From an uncultured Eubacteriales bacterium (lineage in GTDB: Bacteria; Bacillota; Clostridia; Lachnospirales; Lachnospiraceae): a stretch of 64,000 nt of DNA. Below, one piece after another: positions 26,797 to 33,904 of the stretch. The notes beneath the pieces were generated by a model, which did no database searches, was not told where the DNA came from, and saw only the letters and a program-made list of their open reading frames with translations. Within the stretch, counting starts at the first letter, position 1; each line of letters begins with the position of its first letter. Location of the stretch: the NCBI GenBank assembly GCA_949294665.1, contig CASFID010000061.1:1-64000 (forward strand). Reading direction: 5' to 3'. Made by a program: the position numbers and the translations under genes.

Positions 26797-28023
26797 CTAC
26801 CCCTCCGTTCCTGTCCGCTCTGGAACAAAAGTGTCATTCATAAATGCAATGATCTTATCTTTCTCGTCCATAACCTCACAGTAGTATTCATAGGTGGTAT
26901 GAATCGAATTGTGGCCCAGTAACCCGGAAATCTTTACCAGGGGAACACCTCTCTCGATCAATATAGTCGCAAACATATGGCGCAGACCATGAACAGTGAT
27001 AACCGGAAGGCCATTTCTCTCACAGAGTTTTGTCAATGCCTGGTTCATGGAGCTTAACCCTCTCGGCTTTCCGTCCTCCCGGCAACTGACGTATCCATGA
27101 TCTTCATAATTTCCGGCATACCATTCCTTTTTCATTTCCACATAATGTAACCGGCGTTCCACTTCTTTCATGATCGCCTTTGGAACTTTCAGTATCCGGA
27201 AACTGTTCTCTGTTTTAGGATCACGTTCGATAACCGTATATTCTTCTATTTCAAATCCTTCTTTTACTTTTGGATTTGCCACTAACTGCCGACTGATCCT
27301 GACTGTCTGTTTTTCAAAATCAAAATCGCTGAATTTGAGTCCAAGGATTTCTCCTTTTCTCAGACCGCAGAACAATCCCAGTAAAATTTCCAAATACCAC
27401 GGGTTCTTACTGGCCGCCTGCAGGAACACTTTCAGTTTTGCCTTACTGAATATTCTGATCTTTGGTTTTGTCCTCGGATAAGGCTTTGTCTCCGGAACTG
27501 GATTATAATTGATAAATCCGTCAAACAAAGCGTCTTTAAATGCCAGACTCAACAATTCTCTTCCTTTATTACCTGCCGAAGAACAGATTTTTGATACCTG
27601 CTCCAGTAATTTATCCAGATACTCTACTGTTACAAATCTCAGTTTTACATCGGTTTCCATACTGGGCAAAATCAGCTCATACAAGGTATAGGAGCCTAAC
27701 ATTCTGGTAGTTGTCTCAATCCGCAGAGAATAAATATGCTCAAACCAATATTTCAGATATTCTCCAAACATTACATCTGTATTTTTCAGATAGGCAACTT
27801 GAAATTCCCGTTGTTTCTCCCGGTATCGTTCTTCATATTCCCAGTAGCTTTTTTCAGCCTCTTCCGGAGTTTTAAACCCGCCTTTTTTGCTGTATTTTGT
27901 GGTCAGGTCATCCATCAACTCTTTTGTCCGATGATACCAGGAACTTCCTTCATAAAAGACTACTCTTTTTTCTTCCTGTACTTCCTTATTTTCCGCTTTT
28001 GTCAACTGATTGTTCTGATTCAT
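26797..28023 (-). CDS. Tyrosine recombinase (integrase) 2
   Basis: A 408-residue phage-type integrase, clearly different in sequence from its neighbour. The catalytic set is complete: Arg in CGLRKGEILGLK, His-x-x-Arg in TVHGLRHMFAT, His in LLGHNSI and Tyr in TYEYYCEV. The N-terminal region is charged and precedes a core-binding domain at about 100-190. The ATG at 28023 has AAGG ten bases upstream; a GTG three codons earlier overlaps that site. Two intact recombinases in tandem suggest either two-component recombination or stacking of two elements. Confidence 0.92.
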   Translation of the reverse strand: MNQNNQLTKAENKEVQEEKRVVFYEGSSWYHRTKELMDDLTTKYSKKGGFKTPEEAEKSYWEYEERYREKQREFQVAYLKNTDVMFGEYLKYWFEHIYSLRIETTTRMLGSYTLYELILPSMETDVKLRFVTVEYLDKLLEQVSKICSSAGNKGRELLSLAFKDALFDGFINYNPVPETKPYPRTKPKIRIFSKAKLKVFLQAASKNPWYLEILLGLFCGLRKGEILGLKFSDFDFEKQTVRISRQLVANPKVKEGFEIEEYTVIERDPKTENSFRILKVPKAIMKEVERRLHYVEMKKEWYAGNYEDHGYVSCREDGKPRGLSSMNQALTKLCERNGLPVITVHGLRHMFATILIERGVPLVKISGLLGHNSIHTTYEYYCEVMDEKDKIIAFMNDTFVPERTGTEG

Positions 28024-28044
28024 TGATTTCACACCTTGCTTTTC

Positions 28045-28242
28045 CTATTCCCCGTACAGCCACCTTTCAAATGGGAGACAGGGGATCTTATATACTTTTC
28101 CAATCTTGATGACACGGAACGGCTCCTGCTTTTGAAAAACCTCATCCAGAAATTCATAGGTTTTTGTCCTACCCAGTCCAAGCAGTTTCTGGATGTCATC
28201 CGCCTCATATACTTTTTTTGATATATCAATAGAATCTGTCAT
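28045..28242 (-). CDS. xis: Excisionase-like helix-turn-helix protein
   Basis: A 65-residue protein with a MerR/excisionase-type winged helix (VYEADDIQKLLGLGRTKTYEFL and RVIKIGKVYKIP, then FERWLYG). Such small proteins bend element ends and direct integrases toward excision. The gene precedes both recombinase genes by 21 nt. The ribosome site GGGAGG is good, but its edge is caught in an 11-bp inverted repeat directly upstream, which could limit translation or serve as an operator. Confidence 0.85.
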   Translation of the reverse strand: MTDSIDISKKVYEADDIQKLLGLGRTKTYEFLDEVFQKQEPFRVIKIGKVYKIPCLPFERWLYGE

Positions 28243-28253
28243 GACCGCACCTC

Positions 28254-28282
28254 CCTTTTATCGCTGAATAAGCGATAAAAGG
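28254..28282. promoter_or_regulatory. 11-bp perfect inverted repeat before the excisionase gene
   Basis: CCTTTTATCGC and GCGATAAAAGG flank a 7-nt loop just upstream of the start codon and include part of the ribosome binding site. A second inverted repeat (TGCGATT / AATCGCA) lies about 50 bp further upstream. Operator or RNA switch for excision control is plausible. Confidence 0.6.
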
Positions 28283-28373
28283 ACTGTACGCCTATAAAAT
28301 AACGCACAGCCCTCTTATCGTCCAATGTGCGATTTTTCCAATCGCATACTTGACAAACCAATTTTTCTTGTTC

Positions 28374-28898
28374 TCAATAATATTTCTTCCTTATTAAATA
28401 ATCGTACCCTTGTCGTACATTACAGAACATACACGTTTCCTTTATTGTCTGATTCTGATCCGCCCGGATGATAAAGTGTTCCTTTGAATTGTAAAATGGC
28501 TTTGCACACACCGGGCATAAGCACATCAGAATTGGTTTATCCAGCTTCTTGATCTCCATGCTGGTACGCAGTGCCTTATCCACTTTTATCATCTGCTCCC
28601 GGTTCAGTCTGCCAACATAATCATCCAGACGCCCCTTGTCCAGTGTCCGGATCTGCTCCAACAGCACAAAAGACTCTTTCTCCAGTCCTTTGATCCCATT
28701 GATCGGTACATGTGTCGGCAGTTTTGTCTTTGGTCTGCTCGTGATAGCCGCGACAATGACCGTTGGACTGTGCCGATTTCCCCGGTTATTCTGGATGATC
28801 AGCACGGGGCGGTATCCGCCCTGCTCACTCCCGAAAACAGGATTCAGATCTGCGTGATAAATCTCTCCACGCCGCACTTCTTGTTCTTCCACAATCAT
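28374..28898 (-). CDS. PemK/MazF-type toxin with C-terminal Cys-rich extension
   Basis: A 174-residue protein. The first 110 residues are a MazF-like RNA-endonuclease fold: [30 protein letters not shown], then VIVAAITSR and [11 protein letters not shown]. The remaining part adds two Cys pairs (CPVCAKPF and CMFCNVRQG), probably a zinc ribbon, not present in ordinary MazF. The start at 28898 has GGAAGGAG. No MazE-like antitoxin is seen upstream, so this is an orphan toxin, a toxin with an unlinked antitoxin, or an RNase used for element control. Similar proteins occur near integrases of clostridial elements from memory. Confidence 0.82.
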   Translation of the reverse strand: MIVEEQEVRRGEIYHADLNPVFGSEQGGYRPVLIIQNNRGNRHSPTVIVAAITSRPKTKLPTHVPINGIKGLEKESFVLLEQIRTLDKGRLDDYVGRLNREQMIKVDKALRTSMEIKKLDKPILMCLCPVCAKPFYNSKEHFIIRADQNQTIKETCMFCNVRQGYDYLIRKKYY

Positions 28899-28998
28899 AT
28901 CTCCTTCCTCTATACGCCTAAGAACTCTCTTTGTTCCGTAAGGCTCTCCCCACTCTTTTGAAACCATTATCCATAGCGGGTATGTATCAGCCGGACGC

Positions 28999-29453
28999 AA
29001 AGCATTTCTTTGTATCCGGCTACCATAATTGCCTGTTTCAGCCTATTTGTCCTCGACACCCCGGCCGTTATCGCATATATTATGCGGGGGAACTCATCAA
29101 GCGGCTGACTGCTGATCAGCTCCACGGGCCTGCACCCCTCTGAGGTTCTCCCAAAGCTGCCCTCACTTGTTGCGACGCTCTTAACGCTCGACTTTATGAC
29201 CGGACAGGAGTATCATGATACCTGTTGCCTGTTATCGCCTTATCAGTAGCAATCTGACAGTTATAACCGGGTATTTTCCGCTCCCCGAACCAATAAAACA
29301 GCCGCAAACCGATTTTTCTATATATGTGGGATTTCGCTGCCTTTACCCGTCCGGATCATGGCGTACCTGCTAACGTGGCTTACGCTCATCACGATAGCAA
29401 CAGGAACGTACTTGATGAATGGGTATGAACTTTTCAAGGTCCTAAGCGGCCAT
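28999..29453. other. Gene-free region of the element's left end
   Basis: About 450 bp without a convincing gene on either strand. It has moderate GC and several short inverted segments. The short open frames lack ribosome sites and family resemblance. Such long non-coding stretches in conjugative elements often hold transfer origins or leader RNAs, but I cannot identify one. Confidence 0.5.
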
Positions 29454-29494
29454 AAAAAGACCTCTCACTTTATTTGCCGTTAAGCGAGAGGTCT
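29454..29494 (-). terminator. Intrinsic terminator after the sigma-like gene
   Basis: AGACCTCTC and GAGAGGTCT form a 9-bp stem with an 18-nt loop, followed by TTTTT on the minus strand, right after the sigma-like gene. Confidence 0.85.
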
Positions 29495-29501
29495 GCTCAC
29501 A

Positions 29502-29951
29502 TTATTTCAAAAGTTTTTTCAGTTTTTTGAGAATACGCATTTTTCTACTATGAACAGCGCTTGGATACACACCAACTTGTTTTGCATAATCTCTTTCCGT
29601 TTTTTCTTCATAGAACAGTGCATATATCAGATCCTGATCTTTCTTTGACAACTTTGAAAGCGCCATATGTAATTTTTCCAACGAGATTTTTTGAATTACA
29701 ATATCTTCTACGCTCTCATGGCTGTCAGGAAACTGCTGTGCGTTATCTTCCATAAGCCTGTCCAAAGAATCTTCTCGGCTTGGAAAAATTTGTTTTATAT
29801 TTCCATCCTTATCTTTAACCGTCCGTTCTGTTTTCAGATCATTCTCAAAATACCTTATTTTTCTATCGCCTTTCATATAGGCTGTATACACCTCGTCCGT
29901 GACCTCTATGAATTGACCACGAATCCATATTTTCTTCTTACCAGCGTCCAC
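29502..29951 (-). CDS. Sigma-70 region 4-like regulator of the element
   Basis: A 149-residue protein. The C-terminal 60 residues form a sigma region 4 type helix-turn-helix (LSKLSKKDQDLIYALFYEEKTERDYAKQVGV then SAVHSRKMRILKKLKKLL). The N-terminal part (IWIRGQFIEVTDEVYTAYMKGDRK) is typical of small sigma-like proteins of Tn916/Tn1549-type elements that control transfer or excision genes. I choose GTG 29951 because GGAGG lies 9 nt upstream. The same frame stays open upstream to ATG 30257, which has its own strong ribosome site, giving a possible 251-residue form. Confidence 0.8.
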   Translation of the reverse strand: MDAGKKKIWIRGQFIEVTDEVYTAYMKGDRKIRYFENDLKTERTVKDKDGNIKQIFPSREDSLDRLMEDNAQQFPDSHESVEDIVIQKISLEKLHMALSKLSKKDQDLIYALFYEEKTERDYAKQVGVYPSAVHSRKMRILKKLKKLLK

Positions 29952-30162
29952 GCTGTTAAACCTCCGTTTCGTCTGAATTTTCGGGAAAATCCAGACGGAC
30001 GGAGGCCCCCTGCAGGAAGGGCGGCGTTGCCTGTCAAGCGGCAACCATCGCCATTTTCCAACAAATAGAAAATGCACTCGCCAAAAGACGAGCGCATAAC
30101 GCCAACAAAAGTAACTACACGATGGGAATATAGGCAGAAATGTGGCAAAAGATGTCGAATAG

Positions 30163-30196
30163 AAAAATACCGCAATCCCCTGGAGGACTGCGGTAT
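30163..30196 (-). terminator. Attenuator-like terminator upstream of the sigma-like gene
   Basis: ATACCGCA and TGCGGTAT form an 8-bp stem (extendable inward) followed by TTTTTC on the minus strand. It lies between the ATG at 30257 and the sigma-like gene, as expected for an attenuator. Confidence 0.7.
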
Positions 30197-30301
30197 GTAA
30201 AAGACATTTTTTATTTCCTGGCGGATGTTCGCCGGTTCCTATGTACCTCTTTGCCATGTTCTCCCCTTACGGGGATAACTGACAGGAAAGGTGTAGTTTC
30301 C

Positions 30302-30331
30302 CCCTCATCCAATTTTGATGAGGGTATTATA
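30302..30331 (-). promoter_or_regulatory. Promoter and operator-like repeat for the sigma-like transcript
   Basis: TATAAT (30326-30331, minus strand) is followed at the expected start point by an 8-bp inverted repeat, CCCTCATC / GATGAGGG (30302-30324). No clear -35 box. The downstream message carries the short leader and terminator. Confidence 0.5.
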
Positions 30332-30580
30332 AAAGGGGATTTTTAGGAATTAAGTAGCTTTCTCTTAGCTTTTGCCGAGGCCCGCCGCAAATTTTGACAA
30401 GAAATTGCAAAACAAAGAAAGCTATGTGATTTTGCTTATTGTATCCACCTGTTTCCGTATTTGATTTGTTTGTTTTGTCTGTGTAGAATGTCTGACAAGA
30501 CTTTCTACATCTTATTTTTCTATTCTACCAAGGGTACACTATACTTGTCAACAAATTTATGCAGGCAGGAGGGTTGGCAA

Positions 30581-30811
30581 GTGGAGTATGGAACCATTCG
30601 AATCAAGCTGGATGAACTATTAAAGGAATCCGGCCTCAGTAAAAACATGTTGAGCCACCGGGCAGAGATGCAGCGGACGCAGATCAACAACTACTGTAGG
30701 AACCAGATCACTCGATTGGATATAGATGTTCTCGCACGACTATGTACGGTATTGAATTGTGAGATTGGTGATCTACTGGAATTCGTACCACCAGAAGAAA
30801 AGAAAGAATAG
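30581..30811 (+). CDS. XRE-family HTH regulator
   Basis: A 76-residue helix-turn-helix protein (IRIKLDELLKESGLSKNMLSHRAEMQ, then ARLCTVLNCEIGDLLEFVPPE), a Cro/C1-type DNA binder of the small single-domain class. The start is GTG 30581 with AGGAGGG at normal distance; an upstream in-frame extension has no ribosome site. It has its own terminator and points away from the sigma-like gene, so the roughly 300 bp between them holds divergent promoters. It may control the element's left module. Confidence 0.88.
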   Translation: MEYGTIRIKLDELLKESGLSKNMLSHRAEMQRTQINNYCRNQITRLDIDVLARLCTVLNCEIGDLLEFVPPEEKKE

Positions 30812-30855
30812 GACTCACAGGAAAGAGTTTATGCTCTGCCCTGTGAGTCTTTTTT
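30812..30855 (+). terminator. Intrinsic terminator after the XRE gene
   Basis: GACTCACAGG and CCTGTGAGTC form a perfect 10-bp stem followed by TTTTTT, directly after the stop codon. Confidence 0.92.
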
Positions 30856-31026
30856 AGATTTAAGCCATAAGCAATTATTGGCTTCTCCCTAGCAAGTAAA
30901 CAGCAACAGCCATTTTCACATTTGTGATCTACGTTGGAAGAAGTTACACTAGACAACTTCCACGCTACCTCAGATACGATCTGTCCTGGATAATGGATAT
31001 TCTTTGAAGTTTCAAAGCGATGAAAA

Positions 31027-31069
31027 AACGCCGAGTTCACGGCCACAAAGCAGCAAATTTCGGCGTTTT
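31027..31069. terminator. Bidirectional terminator after the PadR gene
   Basis: AACGCCGA and TCGGCGTT form an 8-bp stem with A/T tracts on both outer sides, just past the end of the PadR gene on the minus strand. Confidence 0.8.
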
Positions 31070-31087
31070 CTCATGCGGATATTTATA

Positions 31088-31609
31088 TCAATCGACTTTT
31101 AAAGAGTTAATCCAAGCTTCAATCGCCTCCACCAATACAAACTGTTGCCGTAGCACAGCAATACCAGTAGCAGGAATATTCGGCTTATTTTCCTTCTCAG
31201 CGATATTTTCTTCCAAATAGGCTTTCAATGTCTTGACGTTGTTCTCAATTTCCTCAATACACTCTTTCTGTTTTTCTATCGGAAGAGAGTCCAAATTCAC
31301 AATTACGGCATTAAAATCCAAGAAAATGCTAATCGGTTTAGATGCAATCTCAAACATGAGTCGCTCAAATTCTGCTTCTCCTGCTTCTGTTAGAGAGTAC
31401 ACAGACTTTTCTGGCATTTTCCCTTCCTTTACAATTTCTCCCTTGATTAAGCCTTTTTCCTCCAACTGAATAGCCTTTTTATAAATAGAAGGAGTGCTGA
31501 TTTTAACCCATTTTGAAATGTTTCTATATTCTACCAGTTTTTGAATGTCATAGGCACTCATAGGCTCTTTTTTTAGCATTCCTAACACGATTAAATCTAT
31601 CGTTGCCAT
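31088..31609 (-). CDS. PadR-family transcriptional repressor
   Basis: A 173-residue regulator with the PadR winged helix at the N-terminus (IDLIVLGMLKKEPMSAYDIQKLV, then WVKISTPSIYKKAIQLEEKGLI and KSVYSLTEAG) and a helical dimerisation part with Glu/Lys-rich coiled-coil character. It is transcribed away from a MATE pump gene. Both promoters in the shared gap overlap palindromes of the same type, so it very likely represses itself and the pump until a ligand binds. Confidence 0.92.
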   Translation of the reverse strand: MATIDLIVLGMLKKEPMSAYDIQKLVEYRNISKWVKISTPSIYKKAIQLEEKGLIKGEIVKEGKMPEKSVYSLTEAGEAEFERLMFEIASKPISIFLDFNAVIVNLDSLPIEKQKECIEEIENNVKTLKAYLEENIAEKENKPNIPATGIAVLRQQFVLVEAIEAWINSLKVD

Positions 31610-31669
31610 AAAGTTTCATCCTTTCCGTGTCCTTATATCTGCAACTTGAATTACAGCCCGCTATAAAAT

Positions 31670-31698
31670 ATAGTATTTTATTTTATACTATTTGTCAA
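31670..31698 (-). promoter_or_regulatory. padR promoter with overlapping palindrome
   Basis: On the minus strand TTGACA (31693-31698) and TACTAT (31670-31675) are 17 bp apart. ATAGTAT and ATACTAT (31670-31691, 8-bp spacer) form a palindrome covering the spacer and -10 box. Confidence 0.75.
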
Positions 31699-31714
31699 GA
31701 GAAGGAAAACAAGC

Positions 31715-31746
31715 TTGACATATACTATAATTTATAGTAGTATAAT
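31715..31746 (+). promoter_or_regulatory. MATE-gene promoter with 17-bp palindromic operator
   Basis: TTGACA (31715-31720) is followed after 17 bp by TAGTAT (31738-31743, TATAAT also at 31741). The spacer holds a perfect 17-nt palindrome, TACTATAATTTATAGTA (31723-31739), whose half sites match the padR-side repeat. Repressor occupancy here would block polymerase. Confidence 0.8.
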
Positions 31747-31789
31747 TTATACTGCTCTAAATTACACTAAACAGAAAGGAGTATTTACA

Positions 31790-33163
31790 ATGAAAGGAAA
31801 CAACAAACTTGAGCTTTTAAGGAATGCTCCCATTCCGAGAGCTCTGATGTCCCTCGGTATCCCAATTATGATTGGTATGCTGATTAACGCCCTTTACAAT
31901 CTGGTAGATGCCTATTTTGTCGGAGCATTAGGCGATAGCCAAATGGGGGCTATTTCAATTATTTTCCCTCTGGGACAAGTCGTAGTCGGCCTGGGATTGA
32001 TGTTTGGTAATGGTGCTGCCTCGTATCTTTCGAGATTGCTAGGGAGTGGAGATAAAGATACCGCAAACAAAGTAGCCAGCACGGCTCTGTATAGCAGTCT
32101 CTTGATCGGAGCGATCATTATCCTTGTTACTGCAATTTTCCTGGAACCGTTGCTCGTAATGCTGGGGGCAACAGAAACAATCATGCCCTATGCTTTGACG
32201 TATGGAAGAATTTACGTGCTGTCCTGCATTTTCAATGTATTTAACGTAACCATGAATAACATTGTGAGCAGTGAGGGAGCTGCCAAAACAACTATGTATG
32301 CCTTACTTTTAGGGGCAGTCCTAAATATCGTCCTGGATCCTCTCTTTATTTACACATTTAAGATGGGGGTAGCAGGTGCTGCTATTGCAACAGCTATTTC
32401 GCAGATGGTGTCGACGCTAGTTTATTTGGTATATGTTTTTCAAAAAAGGAGCGCCTTTACTTTTAACATAAAACAATTTGCTCCTTCCCTGCAGATGATG
32501 ACAGAGATTTTGAAAATTGGCATCCCTACATTAGCATTTCAGTTACTTACCAGCCTTTCAATCACGTTAATTAACCGTTCCGCCAACAGCTATGGTGATG
32601 CAGTCATTGCTGGCATGGGGGCCGTGACGCGAATCACCTCTATGGGAACCCTTGTAGTGTTTGGCTTTCTTAAAGGCTTTCAACCGATTGCAGGTTTCAG
32701 TTACGGTGCAAAAAAATTCGATCGTCTGCGTGGAGCAATCAAAACATCTATTATATGGTCTACCACTTTCTGCTTGATTGTAGGGCTGCTGATGGCGATT
32801 TTCTCCACACAAATAATCTCCCAATTTACAGATGGCAATTCTGAAATGATTTCTGTAGGAGCAAGATCTTTAAGAGCCAGCGGTTTTTCTTTTATTCTTT
32901 TTGGCTTTTATACAGTGTATTCCTCACTGTTCCTTGCTTTGGGTAAAGGTGCGGCTGGATTTTTCTTGGGTGTGTGCAGACAAGGCATTTGTTTTATTCC
33001 AGTCATTTTACTTCTTCCTGCTGTGTGGGGAATAAACGGTATTCTGTATGCCCAACCAATTGCCGATGTTATGGCTGCTGTGATTACTGTATTCATGGCC
33101 TTACACCTTAACAAAAAATTGTCCATTGCAGAGAAGATGGCGCTTTCAGAAAAGAAGCAATGA
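31790..33163 (+). CDS. MATE-family multidrug efflux transporter
   Basis: A 457-residue protein with twelve hydrophobic segments and MATE/DinF features: IPRALMSLGIPIMIGMLINALYNLVDAYFVG at the start, GNGAASYLSRLLG, and the mid-protein repeat GMGAVTRITSMG with LKGFQPIAGFSYGAKK. It should exchange sodium or protons for cationic drugs or metabolites at the membrane. AAAGGAG precedes ATG 31790. It is divergent from padR, which probably controls it. Base composition is lower in GC than the flanking chromosome, consistent with acquired cargo. Confidence 0.93.
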   Translation: MKGNNKLELLRNAPIPRALMSLGIPIMIGMLINALYNLVDAYFVGALGDSQMGAISIIFPLGQVVVGLGLMFGNGAASYLSRLLGSGDKDTANKVASTALYSSLLIGAIIILVTAIFLEPLLVMLGATETIMPYALTYGRIYVLSCIFNVFNVTMNNIVSSEGAAKTTMYALLLGAVLNIVLDPLFIYTFKMGVAGAAIATAISQMVSTLVYLVYVFQKRSAFTFNIKQFAPSLQMMTEILKIGIPTLAFQLLTSLSITLINRSANSYGDAVIAGMGAVTRITSMGTLVVFGFLKGFQPIAGFSYGAKKFDRLRGAIKTSIIWSTTFCLIVGLLMAIFSTQIISQFTDGNSEMISVGARSLRASGFSFILFGFYTVYSSLFLALGKGAAGFFLGVCRQGICFIPVILLLPAVWGINGILYAQPIADVMAAVITVFMALHLNKKLSIAEKMALSEKKQ

Positions 33164-33247
33164 GAAAGTATTCGCTGCTTCTAACGCAGACATACTGCTT
33201 CCTGTAAAACGTTTTAATGAGTTGACCTATAATATTCAAGCGAATAA

Positions 33248-33275
33248 TTGGAACGTTTGAAAGTAACAGTATAAT
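33248..33275 (+). promoter_or_regulatory. Promoter of the first winged-helix gene
   Basis: TTGGAA and TATAAT are 16 bp apart. The TATAAT box ends only 9 nt before the ATG, so the message would be almost leaderless unless translation begins further downstream. Confidence 0.55.
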
Positions 33276-33284
33276 TTCAGGGGG

Positions 33285-33725
33285 ATGATACCTATCGGTC
33301 GAATAATTATTCTGGAACTGTTGGAAAAAGATTCTATGGTTTTTAATGATATTCTTTCCATCCTACAGTCTCATCCGGAAATAGAAAAGTATGAGCTGGT
33401 TGGGGAGCCGATACTATCTCTCCCTGGTCTGGATATCTATCCAAGCAAGCGGAAAGTTTTTCGTGATCGACAGGAGATCCAGCTCACCGCAAAGGAATAC
33501 GAAATTCTTCTATTGCTTGCGGCCAACAAGGGGCATGTACTTACATACAGCCAAATCTACGAGAAGGTATGGGGAGATATTCCCTCCGGCTGCGAGAGCA
33601 ACACCATCGGCTTTCACATCTGCAACCTGCGGGAAAAGCTGTACCAGGCAGCTCCCAATGCTCCCTTTACCATCCGATCCGTCCGGGAAGTCGGATATTG
33701 TTTTGAGATAACATCATCCTCATAA
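33285..33725 (+). CDS. OmpR-type winged-helix protein, copy 1
   Basis: A 146-residue protein with no receiver domain. The first 45 residues (IGRIIILELLEKDS, then FNDILSILQSHPEIEKYEL) are of unknown function. Residues about 58-142 form an OmpR/PhoB winged helix (EIQLTAKEYEILLLLAANKG, YSQIYEKVWG, TIGFHICNLREKLYQAAP, IRSVREVGYCF). It closely resembles the protein encoded at 41718-42152; the two genes bracket the iron-type transporter island. GGGGG directly abuts the ATG, an unusually short spacing. It has its own terminator. Confidence 0.85.
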   Translation: MIPIGRIIILELLEKDSMVFNDILSILQSHPEIEKYELVGEPILSLPGLDIYPSKRKVFRDRQEIQLTAKEYEILLLLAANKGHVLTYSQIYEKVWGDIPSGCESNTIGFHICNLREKLYQAAPNAPFTIRSVREVGYCFEITSSS

Positions 33726-33730
33726 TATTA

Positions 33731-33760
33731 GGCGACTTGAGAAATTGAGTCGCCTTTTTT
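33731..33760 (+). terminator. Intrinsic terminator after winged-helix copy 1
   Basis: GGCGACT and AGTCGCC form a 7-bp GC-rich stem followed by TTTTTT, 5 nt after the stop codon. Confidence 0.88.
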
Positions 33761-33780
33761 CATGTCATTTGCTATTTGCA

Positions 33781-33807
33781 AAACTCATTGTCAAACGGAG
33801 CATTTTT
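33781..33807 (+). promoter_or_regulatory. Upstream element A of the ABC-pair promoter
   Basis: A 27-bp block beginning AAACTCA and ending GGAGCATTTTT. It matches 24 of 27 bases with the block at 37461-37487 and sits at almost the same distance from its -35 box (12 versus 11 bp). It is the best candidate binding site for the AraC-type activator encoded at 37569. Confidence 0.7.
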
Positions 33808-33819
33808 CGCCTTAAAGAG

Positions 33820-33848
33820 TTGGAGAAGAATCAGTACATCGCTATAAT
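33820..33848 (+). promoter_or_regulatory. Promoter of the ABC half-transporter pair
   Basis: TTGGAG (33820-33825) and TATAAT (33843-33848) are 17 bp apart. The predicted start point falls on the palindrome at 33856. Confidence 0.75.
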
Positions 33849-33855
33849 AGGATTT

Positions 33856-33873
33856 GGTTAGATAACACTAACT
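33856..33873 (+). promoter_or_regulatory. DtxR-like box at the ABC-pair start point
   Basis: GGTTAG-N6-CTAACT, an imperfect palindrome beginning 7 nt after the -10 box. The same design, GGTTAG-N6-CTAACC, is found at 37534-37551. The half-site resembles the DtxR/IdeR operator half TTAGGTTAG, and a DtxR-like gene ends the downstream operon. Confidence 0.65.
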
Positions 33874-33904
33874 ATATTTTATTTAGAAAGAGAGGGAAAG
33901 CTTT

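Noticed and set aside
28931..29143. 70-codon plus-strand frame in the left module
   Set aside because: No ribosome site, no known family, and it overlaps the start region of the MazF-like gene on the other strand.
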